Notes: generated by a model not told the origin, from the letters alone. A DNA stretch of 64,000 bases from a virus (IMGVR_UViG_3300025010_000028:62001-126000), one strand, 5' to 3'; positions 45,496-54,171 are shown, numbered from the stretch's first letter. Translations and numbers: made by a program.

Positions 45496-45831
45496 ATGTC
45501 AGTTACCTACAAAGATATTTTAATGAATGGTATCAAAGAATTAGATCCAGATTGTATCTCCAAAGAATCTATAGAAATAACTAAAAAGTTCTTTGAACAA
45601 AGATTCACCAATGACTTAAAGCAATATAACAATAACGAAGAAAGAGCAACAGATGAATTTGTTACTCGTAAAAATTTAGAACTTTTTAGATATTATATCG
45701 AAGAAACCTTCTTATTATATGATGAATTATATGATGGTACTGGAGAAATACATAAATTATATATTAGAAGAGAACTTCGTGATATCCATAACTATCTTTG
45801 TCATGTAATAAAAGGTAAAGAATATTGTTAA
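45496..45831 (+). CDS. Unknown protein encoded antisense inside group I intron 1
   Basis: 111 aa. The ATG at 45496 is 9 nt after AAAGGA; the ATG at 45487 abuts it. The protein (MSVTYKDILMNGIKELDPD...) is helical and acidic, with RRELRDIHNYLCHVIKG near the end. It has none of the homing-endonuclease motifs (HNH, GIY-YIG, LAGLIDADG). Own promoter-like motif and terminator make it a complete cassette opposite to the intron. Confidence 0.7.
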   Translation: MSVTYKDILMNGIKELDPDCISKESIEITKKFFEQRFTNDLKQYNNNEERATDEFVTRKNLELFRYYIEETFLLYDELYDGTGEIHKLYIRRELRDIHNYLCHVIKGKEYC

Positions 45832-45840
45832 AATTAATTT

Positions 45841-45868
45841 AAAAGAGTTATAATTTTTAACTCTTTTT
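45841..45868 (+). terminator. Terminator of antisense intron gene
   Basis: AAAAGAGTTA and TAACTCTTTT arms, followed by a T-rich run. Confidence 0.75.
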
Positions 45869-46056
45869 ATTTTTTTATACTATGAGACTTGGCTGCGGAT
45901 TACCCAATCTCTTATCTTGTTACCATACCTTAATTGATTAGATTAAGCCATTATATTATTACTAATATAATTTGGTAATAAGAGCAATAAGGATGTCCCC
46001 GACAATTAGAAGAGTTTTTAACTATATATTTCTATATAGTGGGACAATAGCAACTC

Positions 46057-48975
46057 ATCCCGTGTATTTCCTAAAGGAGACAATAATTCAGCTGGAGAAA
46101 ATAAATTCACATCTTTTAATTTATCAAGTCTATCATCATTTATATCAATATACCCTCTTGGATTTTTTATATTGGGTTCTAAGGTTAATTGTCTGGTTAC
46201 ACCACATGAAGAATCTGGTGAAGTTGACATTGCTAAAATACCTAACATTGTTTTATCATATGACCTTTTATCTTGTGTATAGGCTTCATCCAAGTTCATA
46301 CCTGAATGACCTTTTGGTGTAATAACTCTTGATTTCTCAACTTCAACAATAGGATTTAATGTGCTGTAGTCTTCCACGGTCTGTGCAACCAGTAATTTTT
46401 TAATAATGATATCTTGAGGTACAGATATTTTAACCGGATTATTATTTAAAGAAGTAGTTCTATATTTAATATAAGCGTTAGCAACTTCTTTATATATTAA
46501 AGCATTAACTAATTCATTTGATCTTATTCTATAAAGATTCATATTATTCTCTTTAATATACGAATTAGTTGCCAATAATGAATTTGCATATAGAACTAAA
46601 GAAACATAATCAGTTGGATAATTTAAATCTTGTAACACTTCTCTTGTAATAGGATCAATTAAAAATTCATATGAATTAAGAAAAGCATTACCAATTATTC
46701 TACTATTATAAAGAGTATCAAATAAAGATAAATAAACATCTTTTGAATCAAATTCACTATATTCAAAAGTTTTAGTAGGAATATCGGCAAATGCATTCAT
46801 TAATAAAGAGTTTTCAAATGGATACTTATCATAAATTAAGTACCCATCACTAAATTGAATTATTCCCTCATTACTAGTTATGTCTTTAGGTCTCTTATCT
46901 GAAAAGTAATGTTTTATATTAGCTTTCTTTATTACTGTAGATAAACCTTCTAGAAATGAAATTAATAAAATTACAGGGACATGTTTTTGCATTATATAAG
47001 CTCTAGTATATACGAATTTTTTACCACTTTTAATATCATCAAAATCTTGTACTAAACCTTGAGTCAACATAGAAAGTATATAACCAACTATATCAAAAGA
47101 TGTACCGATTCTTTGAGTATTTATATCAACTATAATAGGTATTGGTGTTTTACCATTATCATGAAAACCTATTAATAATTCATTTTCATTAAGTTTTATT
47201 TTTTTATCTGTAATCATATTAATAACATCATCTTGATTAAAATAAAATTCAGTTTTACCTATACGAATATAAGTAAAGCTTTTAGATAATTCATCATATT
47301 CTATAGTAGTATTATATTTATTATTACTAGATAAATTATTACCATATTTAACTTTAATACCTTCTTTTTGTTCATATAATAATTTTCTCATTTTTTCTAT
47401 TTTAGATGATATTTTAGTACCATAACGTCTAATAAACATCTTATTATAATTAGTACAAATTTGTACTTCGTCAGGACCTGTTTTAACAACAGGTTTCATA
47501 AATAATTGCTTCATAATAATCTTTTTATTTCCACCTAAATATAGAAATTTATCATCTATAAATTTAGGTACATCGAATTTTAATTTATGTCTAACTCTAT
47601 TTTCATCTTCTAATTCAAAGGTATATGTTTCTTTTAAATTTAATTCATCAGAAGAATCAATGTGTTCTATGTTCCTGATGTAAACTGGAATAGATTTTTC
47701 ATTTAAAAACTTTATATTATTAAGTAAATCTTTTTCATGAAGAACTTCATTATATGCCTTTTCAAAATGAGGATATCTTATAGTAGTTATATTTTTATTA
47801 GTAGTATTAACTTTATCAGAAACATCAAATTTAGGAATATCGAGTTGTTCTTTATTAGTAGTTTCATATATATTATCTATATATATTCCCATTTTATCTT
47901 CTATTATTTCTTTCTGCTTATTTCTTAATTCTTCATCCCTTTTAATAGAAGCTGTACTTCTACCAACTTTTTTCTCCTGATTCAACATATGAATTTTTTT
48001 TATAATTTCATTATCATTAATAATAGTAGATGAAACTTTATTATATATTTCTTCACTATTAGAATCATCTAATTTATTAGCATCAATTATTTCATCAACT
48101 TTTTCTTCAATACTATTTTCAAATTCATCATCTTGTTCAGTTTTATTATCACCAATAAATCTATGTTGGTCATTAAGATATCCTATCATTTTATCTGCAA
48201 TTTCTTTTCTTTTTAATATTTTTTCAATATTTTCTTCATCCATATCCAATAAACTTTTAGGAGATGATTTCATAATCTCTTTCTTAAATAATGAATATGA
48301 ATTTTTATCACATAATGATGGATTTAATCTTAATACACTATCATTAGTATAAAAGATAATATTAATATTTCCTAATTCTATAAATTTATCAAAATATTTA
48401 TACATACAGTAATAAATAATAAATATAGGATTATCAAAATTTAATTTACCTTTTATTTGGGTTCCCACGTCGTTAATCCAACTATTAATATCAATACAAA
48501 TTGTTTTATATTTGTATTGATTAAAATGACTATTATTAATTAAGTTATCTAAATAACTTATATAATTTTTAATTCTAACTCCAAAATTAACTTTCTTACT
48601 TAATTCAAAAAATAAAGTATTATGTTTTATTAAATCAACATATATATTTTTTTTATTTACTGATGGTAAATCTGTAACTGTTTGTATAAATCTAACTTGT
48701 TTTTCTATATTAGTATAAATATCAGTTCTTTCTTTACGGTATAAAATCCTAAATGTTCTATTAAATAATTTACCACTATAAATTTGGTCCATAAAATAAA
48801 AATGATACATACTACTATTTTTAATAAATTCATGTTTTAATAACTCTATAGAAGATTCTATAGTATTATTATTGATAAAAACAACACTATTAATACTAGG
48901 GTATTTTTCATCTTTAGGTAGTAAAACTTTTTGTTTATAAGTCTTAAGATGAGGTATATCTGAAATAAAAATCAA
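46057..48975 (-). CDS. rpoB-like: RNA polymerase beta subunit, exon 1
   Basis: 973 codons from a TTG at 48975 (GGTGA 7 nt upstream). The first 330 residues are divergent with an acidic linker. From about 400, beta features appear: a DDKFLYLGGNKKIIMKQLFM block ('GgyFIvnG.EkVi.Q'), KPVVKTGPDEV, and near the end VITPKGHSGMNLDEA and SPDSSCGVTRQLTLEP (rifampicin-pocket/fork region 'd.s.Gv.R.Ltl'), then SPLGNTRD at the splice site. The 12 codons beyond the splice site are intronic. The joined product is about 1,371 aa. No beta' gene is in the window. Confidence 0.85.
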
Positions 48976-48976
48976 A

Positions 48977-49033
48977 ACCTGTTCACCAACCCTTCCTTAT
49001 AATTTTTTATTATAAAGATGTTGGTGAACAGGT
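48977..49033 (-). promoter_or_regulatory. Hairpin sequestering the RNA polymerase Shine-Dalgarno
   Basis: A 14-bp stem (ACCTGTTCACCAAC and its complement) encloses a 29-nt loop containing a second small stem (TTATAA). The ribosome-binding GGTGA lies in the 3' arm, 7 nt before the TTG start, so it is paired when the whole leader is transcribed. Confidence 0.65.
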
Positions 49034-49055
49034 ATTTTACTCATACGAGTGTGGT

Positions 49056-49103
49056 AAAAAATAATCCTTACATTCTAAATTAATAACTTAGAATTAAGTA
49101 AGG
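49056..49103 (-). terminator. Leader terminator upstream of RNA polymerase gene
   Basis: CCTTAC and TTCTAA/TTAGAA arms, followed on the minus strand by ATTATTTTTT. It lies between a 9-codon ORF and the polymerase gene, as in an attenuator or an independent small transcript. Confidence 0.65.
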
Positions 49104-49117
49104 TTAAAGGTTTGTTA

Positions 49118-49147
49118 TTATTGAGCAGATGTCCAACCATTTGTCAT
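49118..49147 (-). CDS. 9-codon leader ORF
   Basis: A perfect AGGAGG sits 6 nt before ATG; the ORF encodes MTNGWTSAQ and ends at tandem stops. It is the first open frame in the polymerase leader and is followed at once by a terminator hairpin. It could be a leader peptide or an independent microprotein. Not provable from sequence. Confidence 0.45.
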   Translation of the reverse strand: MTNGWTSAQ

Positions 49148-49246
49148 CAATAACCTCCTGAAAAATTTAATAAAATTAGTCATTAATTATTTGTTCAACA
49201 ACTTTTAATTAGAGAAAAAAATTTAATTTAAAAGGAGCTGTTTTCA

Positions 49247-49930
49247 ATGTTTTCATTATCAGATGGAAATGAAATAAATAATATTAAAAACCATTATAAC
49301 AATATTTATACTACTGGGAATCATTATTTTGAGCCTATTCCAGATATATTATTACAAGAATATTTAAAATATATTCCTATAGGAAAAGTACTTGAATTAG
49401 GAATAGGTATTGGTAGAAACGTAGATTTTCTATTAAAAAATGGATTTTCAATTGAAGGTATAGATATATCTAATGTTATAATTAAGGAACTTGAAAACAA
49501 ATATCGTAATTCTAGATGTGTATTTAAAACAGAGGATATAACATCTTTTAATATACCTATAAATACATATTCATTAATTATATGCTCAATGACAATATCT
49601 TATTTATCAAAAAATAATATTGAAAAACTTATAAATAATATTAAGAATGGTTTAATTTATAATGGGATAGTTCTTATTAATACACTTTCTGAAAATGATC
49701 CAATATTTAATATTAATCAAAAAAATAAAATGTTATCAAATAAGGAATTATCAAAAAATGATATTAATTATTTAAATTTTAAACAAATACCTATTACTAA
49801 AAATGAAATGAAAAAATATTTTAGTGATTTTGAAATTATTGCATTAAATGATCTATATATAAAAGAACCAAAAAGAATGACAGGTGGGTATTATGGTCTA
49901 ATAATGTACATAGGAAGAAAAAAATATTAA
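49247..49930 (+). CDS. SAM-dependent class I methyltransferase
   Basis: 227 aa with AAAGGAG before the ATG. Motif I is LELGIGIGRNVDFLL, followed by IEGIDIS (acidic ribose-binding residue), a TEDITSFNIP motif, and SLIICSMTISYL (motif IV). The closest general type is the tellurite-resistance/UbiE-like small-molecule methyltransferase. The substrate cannot be told; there is no DNA-recognition domain. It is transcribed divergently from the polymerase gene. Confidence 0.8.
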   Translation: MFSLSDGNEINNIKNHYNNIYTTGNHYFEPIPDILLQEYLKYIPIGKVLELGIGIGRNVDFLLKNGFSIEGIDISNVIIKELENKYRNSRCVFKTEDITSFNIPINTYSLIICSMTISYLSKNNIEKLINNIKNGLIYNGIVLINTLSENDPIFNINQKNKMLSNKELSKNDINYLNFKQIPITKNEMKKYFSDFEIIALNDLYIKEPKRMTGGYYGLIMYIGRKKY

Positions 49931-49940
49931 TGAATAAGAA

Positions 49941-49952
49941 TATATATTATTA
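49941..49952 (+). promoter_or_regulatory. TATATATTATT motif
   Basis: It lies 37 nt before the ATG at 49990. Confidence 0.5.
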
Positions 49953-49989
49953 TAATGAAAAATAAAATAGAGGAATAGGAGTGAATTCA

Positions 49990-50385
49990 ATGTATATTAG
50001 AAATACTAAAGTTGTTTTTAGTAATGAAAATCAATTATGTATTAGTGGAGAAATGAAACTCAGTAAACGAGAAATAAAATATATACCTGAATGTAGTAGT
50101 AAACTTGCAAATATTTTACTTAGTAGATTTACATCTTTATCTATGAGTAAAATTAATGATAATATTAACGGTTTATCTTTTCATAATTTTAGTACAGAAA
50201 TTATATCTTTAGATAGTCTTAAAAAAGGTGATTATGCTGATTTTGTATTGTATTCTAGAACTTTTTATAATATTCGTATAGATGATTGGAAATTAACGGA
50301 TATTATTAATAATAATTTTGATAACTTAGCTTTATTATTAGATCATAAATCTTTTGAAAATTATTTAAAAATTTTATCACTTTAA
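49990..50385 (+). CDS. Unknown protein (131 aa)
   Basis: The start is at ATG 49990, 8 nt after AGGAG (the GTG at 49981 overlaps that site). An alpha/beta protein beginning MYIRNTKVVFSNENQLC; no known motif or membrane span. It is a single gene between two copies of the promoter-like motif. Confidence 0.6.
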   Translation: MYIRNTKVVFSNENQLCISGEMKLSKREIKYIPECSSKLANILLSRFTSLSMSKINDNINGLSFHNFSTEIISLDSLKKGDYADFVLYSRTFYNIRIDDWKLTDIINNNFDNLALLLDHKSFENYLKILSL

Positions 50386-50410
50386 TTTTAGTTTATTTAA
50401 CCCTTATAAA

Positions 50411-50420
50411 TATATATTAT
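50411..50420 (+). promoter_or_regulatory. TATATATTAT motif
   Basis: It lies 31 nt before the proposed ATA start at 50452, which supports that gene's reality. Confidence 0.45.
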
Positions 50421-50451
50421 AAAGTAATATAATAATATAGGGGTGATTTAA

Positions 50452-50667
50452 ATAAAGTTCTCTTTATTAGGTAAAAATTATAGAAGAAAGAAAAATGTTT
50501 CTTCTACTGATTTATGTGAAGTTTTAATAGAGGCTGAAAAAAGAGCCTCTTTAGAAAATGTTGTGTATTATATTTATCGTTGTAGTGATAGTGATAAATA
50601 TAATTTAACAACCAAAATAAATAAATGTAGAATAGATAAAAATTATTTAACTATTAAACCTAAATAA
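50452..50667 (+). CDS. Unknown 71-aa protein with probable ATA start
   Basis: The frame is open after a stop at 50449-50451 and has coding-like composition (KFSLLGKNYRRKKNVSSTDL...). The only start-like codon near the ribosome-binding site GGGGTGA (50440-50446) is ATA at 50452; there is no ATG in frame and the only GTG is far downstream. The first residues would be MKFSLLG. A sequencing error is the alternative. It is followed by the 142-aa gene. Confidence 0.5.
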   Translation: MKFSLLGKNYRRKKNVSSTDLCEVLIEAEKRASLENVVYYIYRCSDSDKYNLTTKINKCRIDKNYLTIKPK

Positions 50668-50686
50668 AAAATAAGGGGGATAAAAA

Positions 50687-51115
50687 ATGTTTATATGTAG
50701 TAAGTTTCAAAAAGATTGTAGTAAACCATTTAATAATTGTATTGACTCTATGAATTTGAAAAAACTCCATTGGTTTAGTCAACATGAATTAACTAATGGG
50801 CAGATTGCCACTTTGCAATGTGTGGGTATTACAAGTCATGAAAAGCACACTATTATCTTTAATGATAATATTGTTGAACAGATAGAAGAGGTTACAAAAT
50901 GTAAAGTTATAGGTATTGTCGCTCCTATAAATTATGCATTGAAACTTCTACGTTCCGGTTTTAAAATTATTGAATTTGTAAATATCCCTTCAGCTAGACA
51001 ACGTGGTAAATTTTTATGTAAGGGTTTAAATATCCATACTCTTAATGAGAGCTATTTTGTACCTTGTCCTATTCCAATTGAAGAGCAGGAAGAAGGTGAT
51101 TTAAACTATAAATAA
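50687..51115 (+). CDS. Unknown protein (142 aa)
   Basis: AAGGGGGAT precedes the ATG. The N-terminus is Cys-rich (CSKFQKDCSKPFNNC), followed by an alpha/beta domain with CKVIGIVAPINYALKLLRSGF and a C-terminal SARQRGKF stretch. Codon use is slightly richer in G and C. No family recognised. A strong palindromic terminator follows. Confidence 0.6.
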   Translation: MFICSKFQKDCSKPFNNCIDSMNLKKLHWFSQHELTNGQIATLQCVGITSHEKHTIIFNDNIVEQIEEVTKCKVIGIVAPINYALKLLRSGFKIIEFVNIPSARQRGKFLCKGLNIHTLNESYFVPCPIPIEEQEEGDLNYK

Positions 51116-51135
51116 TAGTGTATGATAATTTATTA

Positions 51136-51167
51136 ATAAAGGTTGTTAAATATTTAACAACCTTTAT
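51136..51167 (+). terminator. Perfect palindromic terminator
   Basis: ATAAAGGTTGTTAAAT and its exact complement, followed by a run of T. Confidence 0.85.
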
Positions 51168-51194
51168 ATTTTTTTTTATAAAGGTTATATTAAT

Positions 51195-51383
51195 ATAAAA
51201 AGATTATCATATAAGGATGTTTTGTATTCAGATCATTCTGCTTTTAGTTATAAAAATAGAGATGAATACTTTAAAGAAGTGGTAAAAAAGCTATATACCA
51301 TATGTTCTGGTACAGTTTATAAAGTTATTGAAAATGGAACTGATTATATAGCAGTAGATATTAAATTTAATGAAGTTGAATAA
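51195..51383 (+). CDS. Unknown 62-aa protein with probable ATA start
   Basis: An open frame directly after a terminator with coding character (KRLSYKDVLYSDHSAFSYKN... ending FNEVE). AAAGG at 51180-51184 is 10 nt before ATA at 51195; the alternatives are ATT at 51189 or TTG at 51222. No in-frame ATG. It parallels the gene at 50452. Confidence 0.4.
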   Translation: MKRLSYKDVLYSDHSAFSYKNRDEYFKEVVKKLYTICSGTVYKVIENGTDYIAVDIKFNEVE

Positions 51384-51448
51384 ATAATAAATGTATATGT
51401 TACAATTATATAGGTATTTATTTTTTTAGTATTTCTATTAATATTAAG

Positions 51449-51460
51449 TATATATTATTA
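51449..51460 (+). promoter_or_regulatory. TATATATTATT motif
   Basis: It lies 94 nt before the ATG at 51555. The leader between holds two G-rich ribosome-binding-like runs (51490 and 51541). Confidence 0.5.
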
Positions 51461-51554
51461 ATATAGTAATAAATATTATTCCACTAATAGGGGGAATAAA
51501 TATACTTATTATAATATATCAAATAATGATATATTAATTAGGGGGAGAAATAGT

Positions 51555-52154
51555 ATGAATCAATTACAACAATTAGCAATAGAACTTAATTTACCCAATA
51601 ATCCTGATAATGGAATGATATTAAATAGTAGTTTCTTTAAAACATCCTTAAGGTTATTATTGGTTGAAAATAAGGAAAGATTAATTGCTGAGCATTTAAT
51701 CGAAGATACCAAGTATATTGATACAGACATTATCGATAGTAGGGTATTGACTACAATATTTGAAGCAAATAAAGTAAATTATGATTATATCATATTGGTA
51801 TATGATGTAATAAAGTTTTTTAGTGATTTAGAAGTTGCTTATGTAATAATAGCCCATGAAATTGGCCATATTGAAATGAATGTAGAAGGTTTAGCAATTC
51901 CTGAGTTAGTTGAATGGATGGAAATAAATAAGAAAATTCCATCTTTAGATGATAGTGTTAAATTATCTAAAAATTTTAGTTCTTCAATACAGAGAGAAAT
52001 TACAGCAGACCAATGGGTTCTTATGTGTAATATGAAAAATGGTTTAATTAAATACCTCAATTTATTTAAAGAAAATTTAAGTGATTCCTACTTCTTTAAT
52101 ATTTCAATGGAATTACGATTGAGAGCTATAAATATATGGAATAATATATATTAA
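51555..52154 (+). CDS. HExxH zinc metallopeptidase 3
   Basis: 199 aa with TAGGGGGAG before the ATG. The zinc motif is in YVIIAHEIGHIEMN, and a downstream helix QREITADQWVLM supplies an acidic third ligand in the ImmA/IrrE or minigluzincin manner. No signal peptide, so it acts in the cytoplasm. It is distinct from the pair at 14.3-15.5 kb but follows the same single-domain design. Confidence 0.7.
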   Translation: MNQLQQLAIELNLPNNPDNGMILNSSFFKTSLRLLLVENKERLIAEHLIEDTKYIDTDIIDSRVLTTIFEANKVNYDYIILVYDVIKFFSDLEVAYVIIAHEIGHIEMNVEGLAIPELVEWMEINKKIPSLDDSVKLSKNFSSSIQREITADQWVLMCNMKNGLIKYLNLFKENLSDSYFFNISMELRLRAINIWNNIY

Positions 52155-52165
52155 CTTTTTAGTTT

Positions 52166-52193
52166 ATAAAGAACTTTCTAATAAGTTCTTTAT
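52166..52193 (+). terminator. Intrinsic terminator
   Basis: ATAAAGAACTT and its complement, followed by eight T. Confidence 0.8.
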
Positions 52194-52219
52194 TTTTTTT
52201 ATAATAGGGTGGTTTATAA

Positions 52220-52657
52220 ATGGTTATTGATGGATTAATTAAAGTATTTGGAATATATCCACATCATATTAAAAAAACTGATAAATATTATGAAGTATTT
52301 ATATTTAATTCTCATGATTCAATGTATAATTATTATAATAGTACGGGAGGATATGAAAAATGTGATTTTAACGCAATATGTAGAGACTTAGAGATATATA
52401 AAGGTAATATCCCATTAAATAAAATTGGAGAAGTGCTCATTCCTATAGAAAAATGTAATATAAATATAATTACACATGAATGTGGTCATGCTATATTTCA
52501 ATATATAAGAAAAATTAGTAAAATAGATACATTAAATTGTGTAAATAATAATTATTATTGGAAAGATGAGGAAATGTATTGTGAATTACTTGGAGAGATA
52601 ATATCTCAATTTATTCATATGATGTATATATTAGATTCAAAGGAAATATTATTATAA
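52220..52657 (+). CDS. HExxH zinc metallopeptidase 4
   Basis: 145 aa. It has NIITHECGHAIFQYI as zinc motif and WKDEEMYCELLGEIISQFIHMM as the probable third-ligand helix. Very short for a peptidase, with only the metal-binding half clearly recognisable. ATAGGGTGG is the ribosome-binding site. It may act with the preceding peptidase gene. Confidence 0.65.
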   Translation: MVIDGLIKVFGIYPHHIKKTDKYYEVFIFNSHDSMYNYYNSTGGYEKCDFNAICRDLEIYKGNIPLNKIGEVLIPIEKCNINIITHECGHAIFQYIRKISKIDTLNCVNNNYYWKDEEMYCELLGEIISQFIHMMYILDSKEILL

Positions 52658-52678
52658 AATTAATAGGAGTGTTTTATT

Positions 52679-53518
52679 ATGAATTTTACACATCCAATAT
52701 TAGATAGAGTTGTTACTTATAAAAGATTAACTAGAAGAACTTATACATGGTGGAGATATACAATTAAAGATAATAAAATAACTATAATGCCATTAAAAGA
52801 TAGTTTACCTTCTTTAGATGTTATATTTAATTCTTTATTAAGAGATATTGAATTTATTCATTTATTTATGAATGATAAATATTTAATAAATAAAAATGAT
52901 AATATGATTAGTCATGTGGATTTAAATAATAATCGTTATTTTACTTTATTTAAAGACAATGAATATAAAAAATTATTTAAGATAAATTTACAATCAAAAG
53001 AAATAGGTGAACCTATTATTGATTTATCTTTAGATAATTTCTTATCTGTTTTACGTTTTTTCTATCCTAAATATATAATAGAAGATAGTATTATTTTAAA
53101 TAAAAAAATTATTTCTCAATCAGATTTAAATGAAATCTTTTTTACATTCAATATAGTTAATATTAAAAAGAAACCTTATTATTTAAATAGTTATATTAAT
53201 CTAGTTGATAAATTTAAATTAATGAATAGTGATATTAATACTAATTATATATTTTCTAGACATTTAGCTGGTTTTTCTAAAAGTAAAAGAAAATTAGGTT
53301 TATATTCATATTCAATAATAAAAAATTGGGATGAAACATCTCAAAATAATAGGAGAAAAACTTTTAGAGAAATACTACAAGATAATTATAGTAAAAATTT
53401 ATCAATGATTTTCATTGTATATTTTAAAAATAATTATGAAATAAAAGATAAAATGACTAGAAAATTTATTAATAATATGATGAAATTATTTGATGACAAT
53501 GGTTTTATTTTTTATTAA
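52679..53518 (+). CDS. Unknown protein (279 aa)
   Basis: TAGGAGTG precedes the ATG. The protein begins MNFTHPILDRVVTYKRLTRR and has a basic aromatic N-terminus (TYTWWRY), an alpha/beta middle and a helical C-terminus. No recognised family. It is the last gene before the large structured RNA. Confidence 0.55.
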   Translation: MNFTHPILDRVVTYKRLTRRTYTWWRYTIKDNKITIMPLKDSLPSLDVIFNSLLRDIEFIHLFMNDKYLINKNDNMISHVDLNNNRYFTLFKDNEYKKLFKINLQSKEIGEPIIDLSLDNFLSVLRFFYPKYIIEDSIILNKKIISQSDLNEIFFTFNIVNIKKKPYYLNSYINLVDKFKLMNSDINTNYIFSRHLAGFSKSKRKLGLYSYSIIKNWDETSQNNRRKTFREILQDNYSKNLSMIFIVYFKNNYEIKDKMTRKFINNMMKLFDDNGFIFY

Positions 53519-53586
53519 ATTTTTATCAAATAAAAAATAATTTAAATAAACATATAATTAAATGCATCTTTATGTTTGATTTAATA

Positions 53587-54080
53587 TAGGGGTGCACAAA
53601 ATCGTTATTATAAATTATATTTGTAATGATATGTCATTACGTAATTTAAATTGACGATTTTGGATCAAGGTGGCGTTCACGAGAGTGAATTGTAGGCCAA
53701 GATTGAGATTATTACTTGTGTGAACAAGTAATAATTGAAAATCGCTCAAGGGCAATAGGGAAAGAATAACAATTAATCTAAAAGATTAATTTAAAATTAA
53801 CAACAAAGAATTAAACGTAAGAATATTACGAAGATAAAGTTCATTAATTTTAAATAAATTTTAAATAGTAATATTAATAAATATACTATATATAAATAAG
53901 TTATATAAATAAAGCATAACATTAAAGATATAAATGAAAAAAACACTCTTATGCAAACATACAATAATACAATTATAAATTTAGTTTGTCTCCAAAATCT
54001 CATAAATGAAGAATAATTATACTAATATATAACGAAGCACCCTATTGCTCCCTTGAGAATATCCCATCGGAGAGGGACCT
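53587..54080 (+). ncRNA. Large structured non-coding RNA (ROOL/GOLLD-like candidate)
   Basis: About 0.5 kb without a credible gene. Long-range pairings are GGGTGC (53591) with GCACCC (54035), and CTCAAGGG-CAATAG (53747) with CTATTGCTCCCTTGAG (54041), adjacent as a closing junction. Local stems: AAAATCGT/ACGATTTT; GTAATGA/TCATTAC; TTCAC-GAGA-GTGAA and a 12-bp ATTATTACTTGT stem capped by GTGA, both GNRA tetraloops; and TCCC/GGGA. Size, GNRA loops and phage context recall the ornate ROOL and GOLLD RNAs, but I cannot verify the class. The exact 5' end is uncertain. Confidence 0.7.
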
Positions 54081-54111
54081 ACACTATTTTTTTATATAAA
54101 AAAATAATTTC

Positions 54112-54171
54112 AAATTTAGTATAAAGCTTATATTTTCATAATAGAAGATATAATATCTTTATACTAAATTT
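54112..54171 (+). terminator. Long hairpin after the structured RNA
   Basis: AAATTTAGTATAAAG pairs with CTTTATACTAAATTT, with a further inner stem (TTATAT...ATATAA). It probably ends the RNA transcript. Confidence 0.7.

Larger units (their letters stand above)
45278..46056 (-). ncRNA. Group I intron 1 (779 bp) in RNA polymerase beta gene
   Basis: P1 forms exactly: exon end GGGAU pairs with intron GUCCC (with the U-G wobble at the splice site). Also seen: AATTGTCGGGGACATC, TTGGGTAATCCGCAGCC (P4-P6), TTCAAAGACTATC with GATATAGTCTG (P7), terminal G at 45278. Splicing gives NTRD-DSIRTAM. It is homologous in its core to intron 2. It contains an antisense gene rather than an endonuclease. Confidence 0.88.

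Noticed and set aside
46018-46056. Last 13 codons (including stop) of the polymerase exon 1 reading frame
   Set aside because: They lie beyond the 5' splice site and read intron sequence; the spliced frame continues in exon 2.
53797-54003. Minus-strand 68-codon frame inside the structured RNA
   Set aside because: It runs antisense through the paired RNA, has no ribosome-binding site and is compositionally AT-rich noise.
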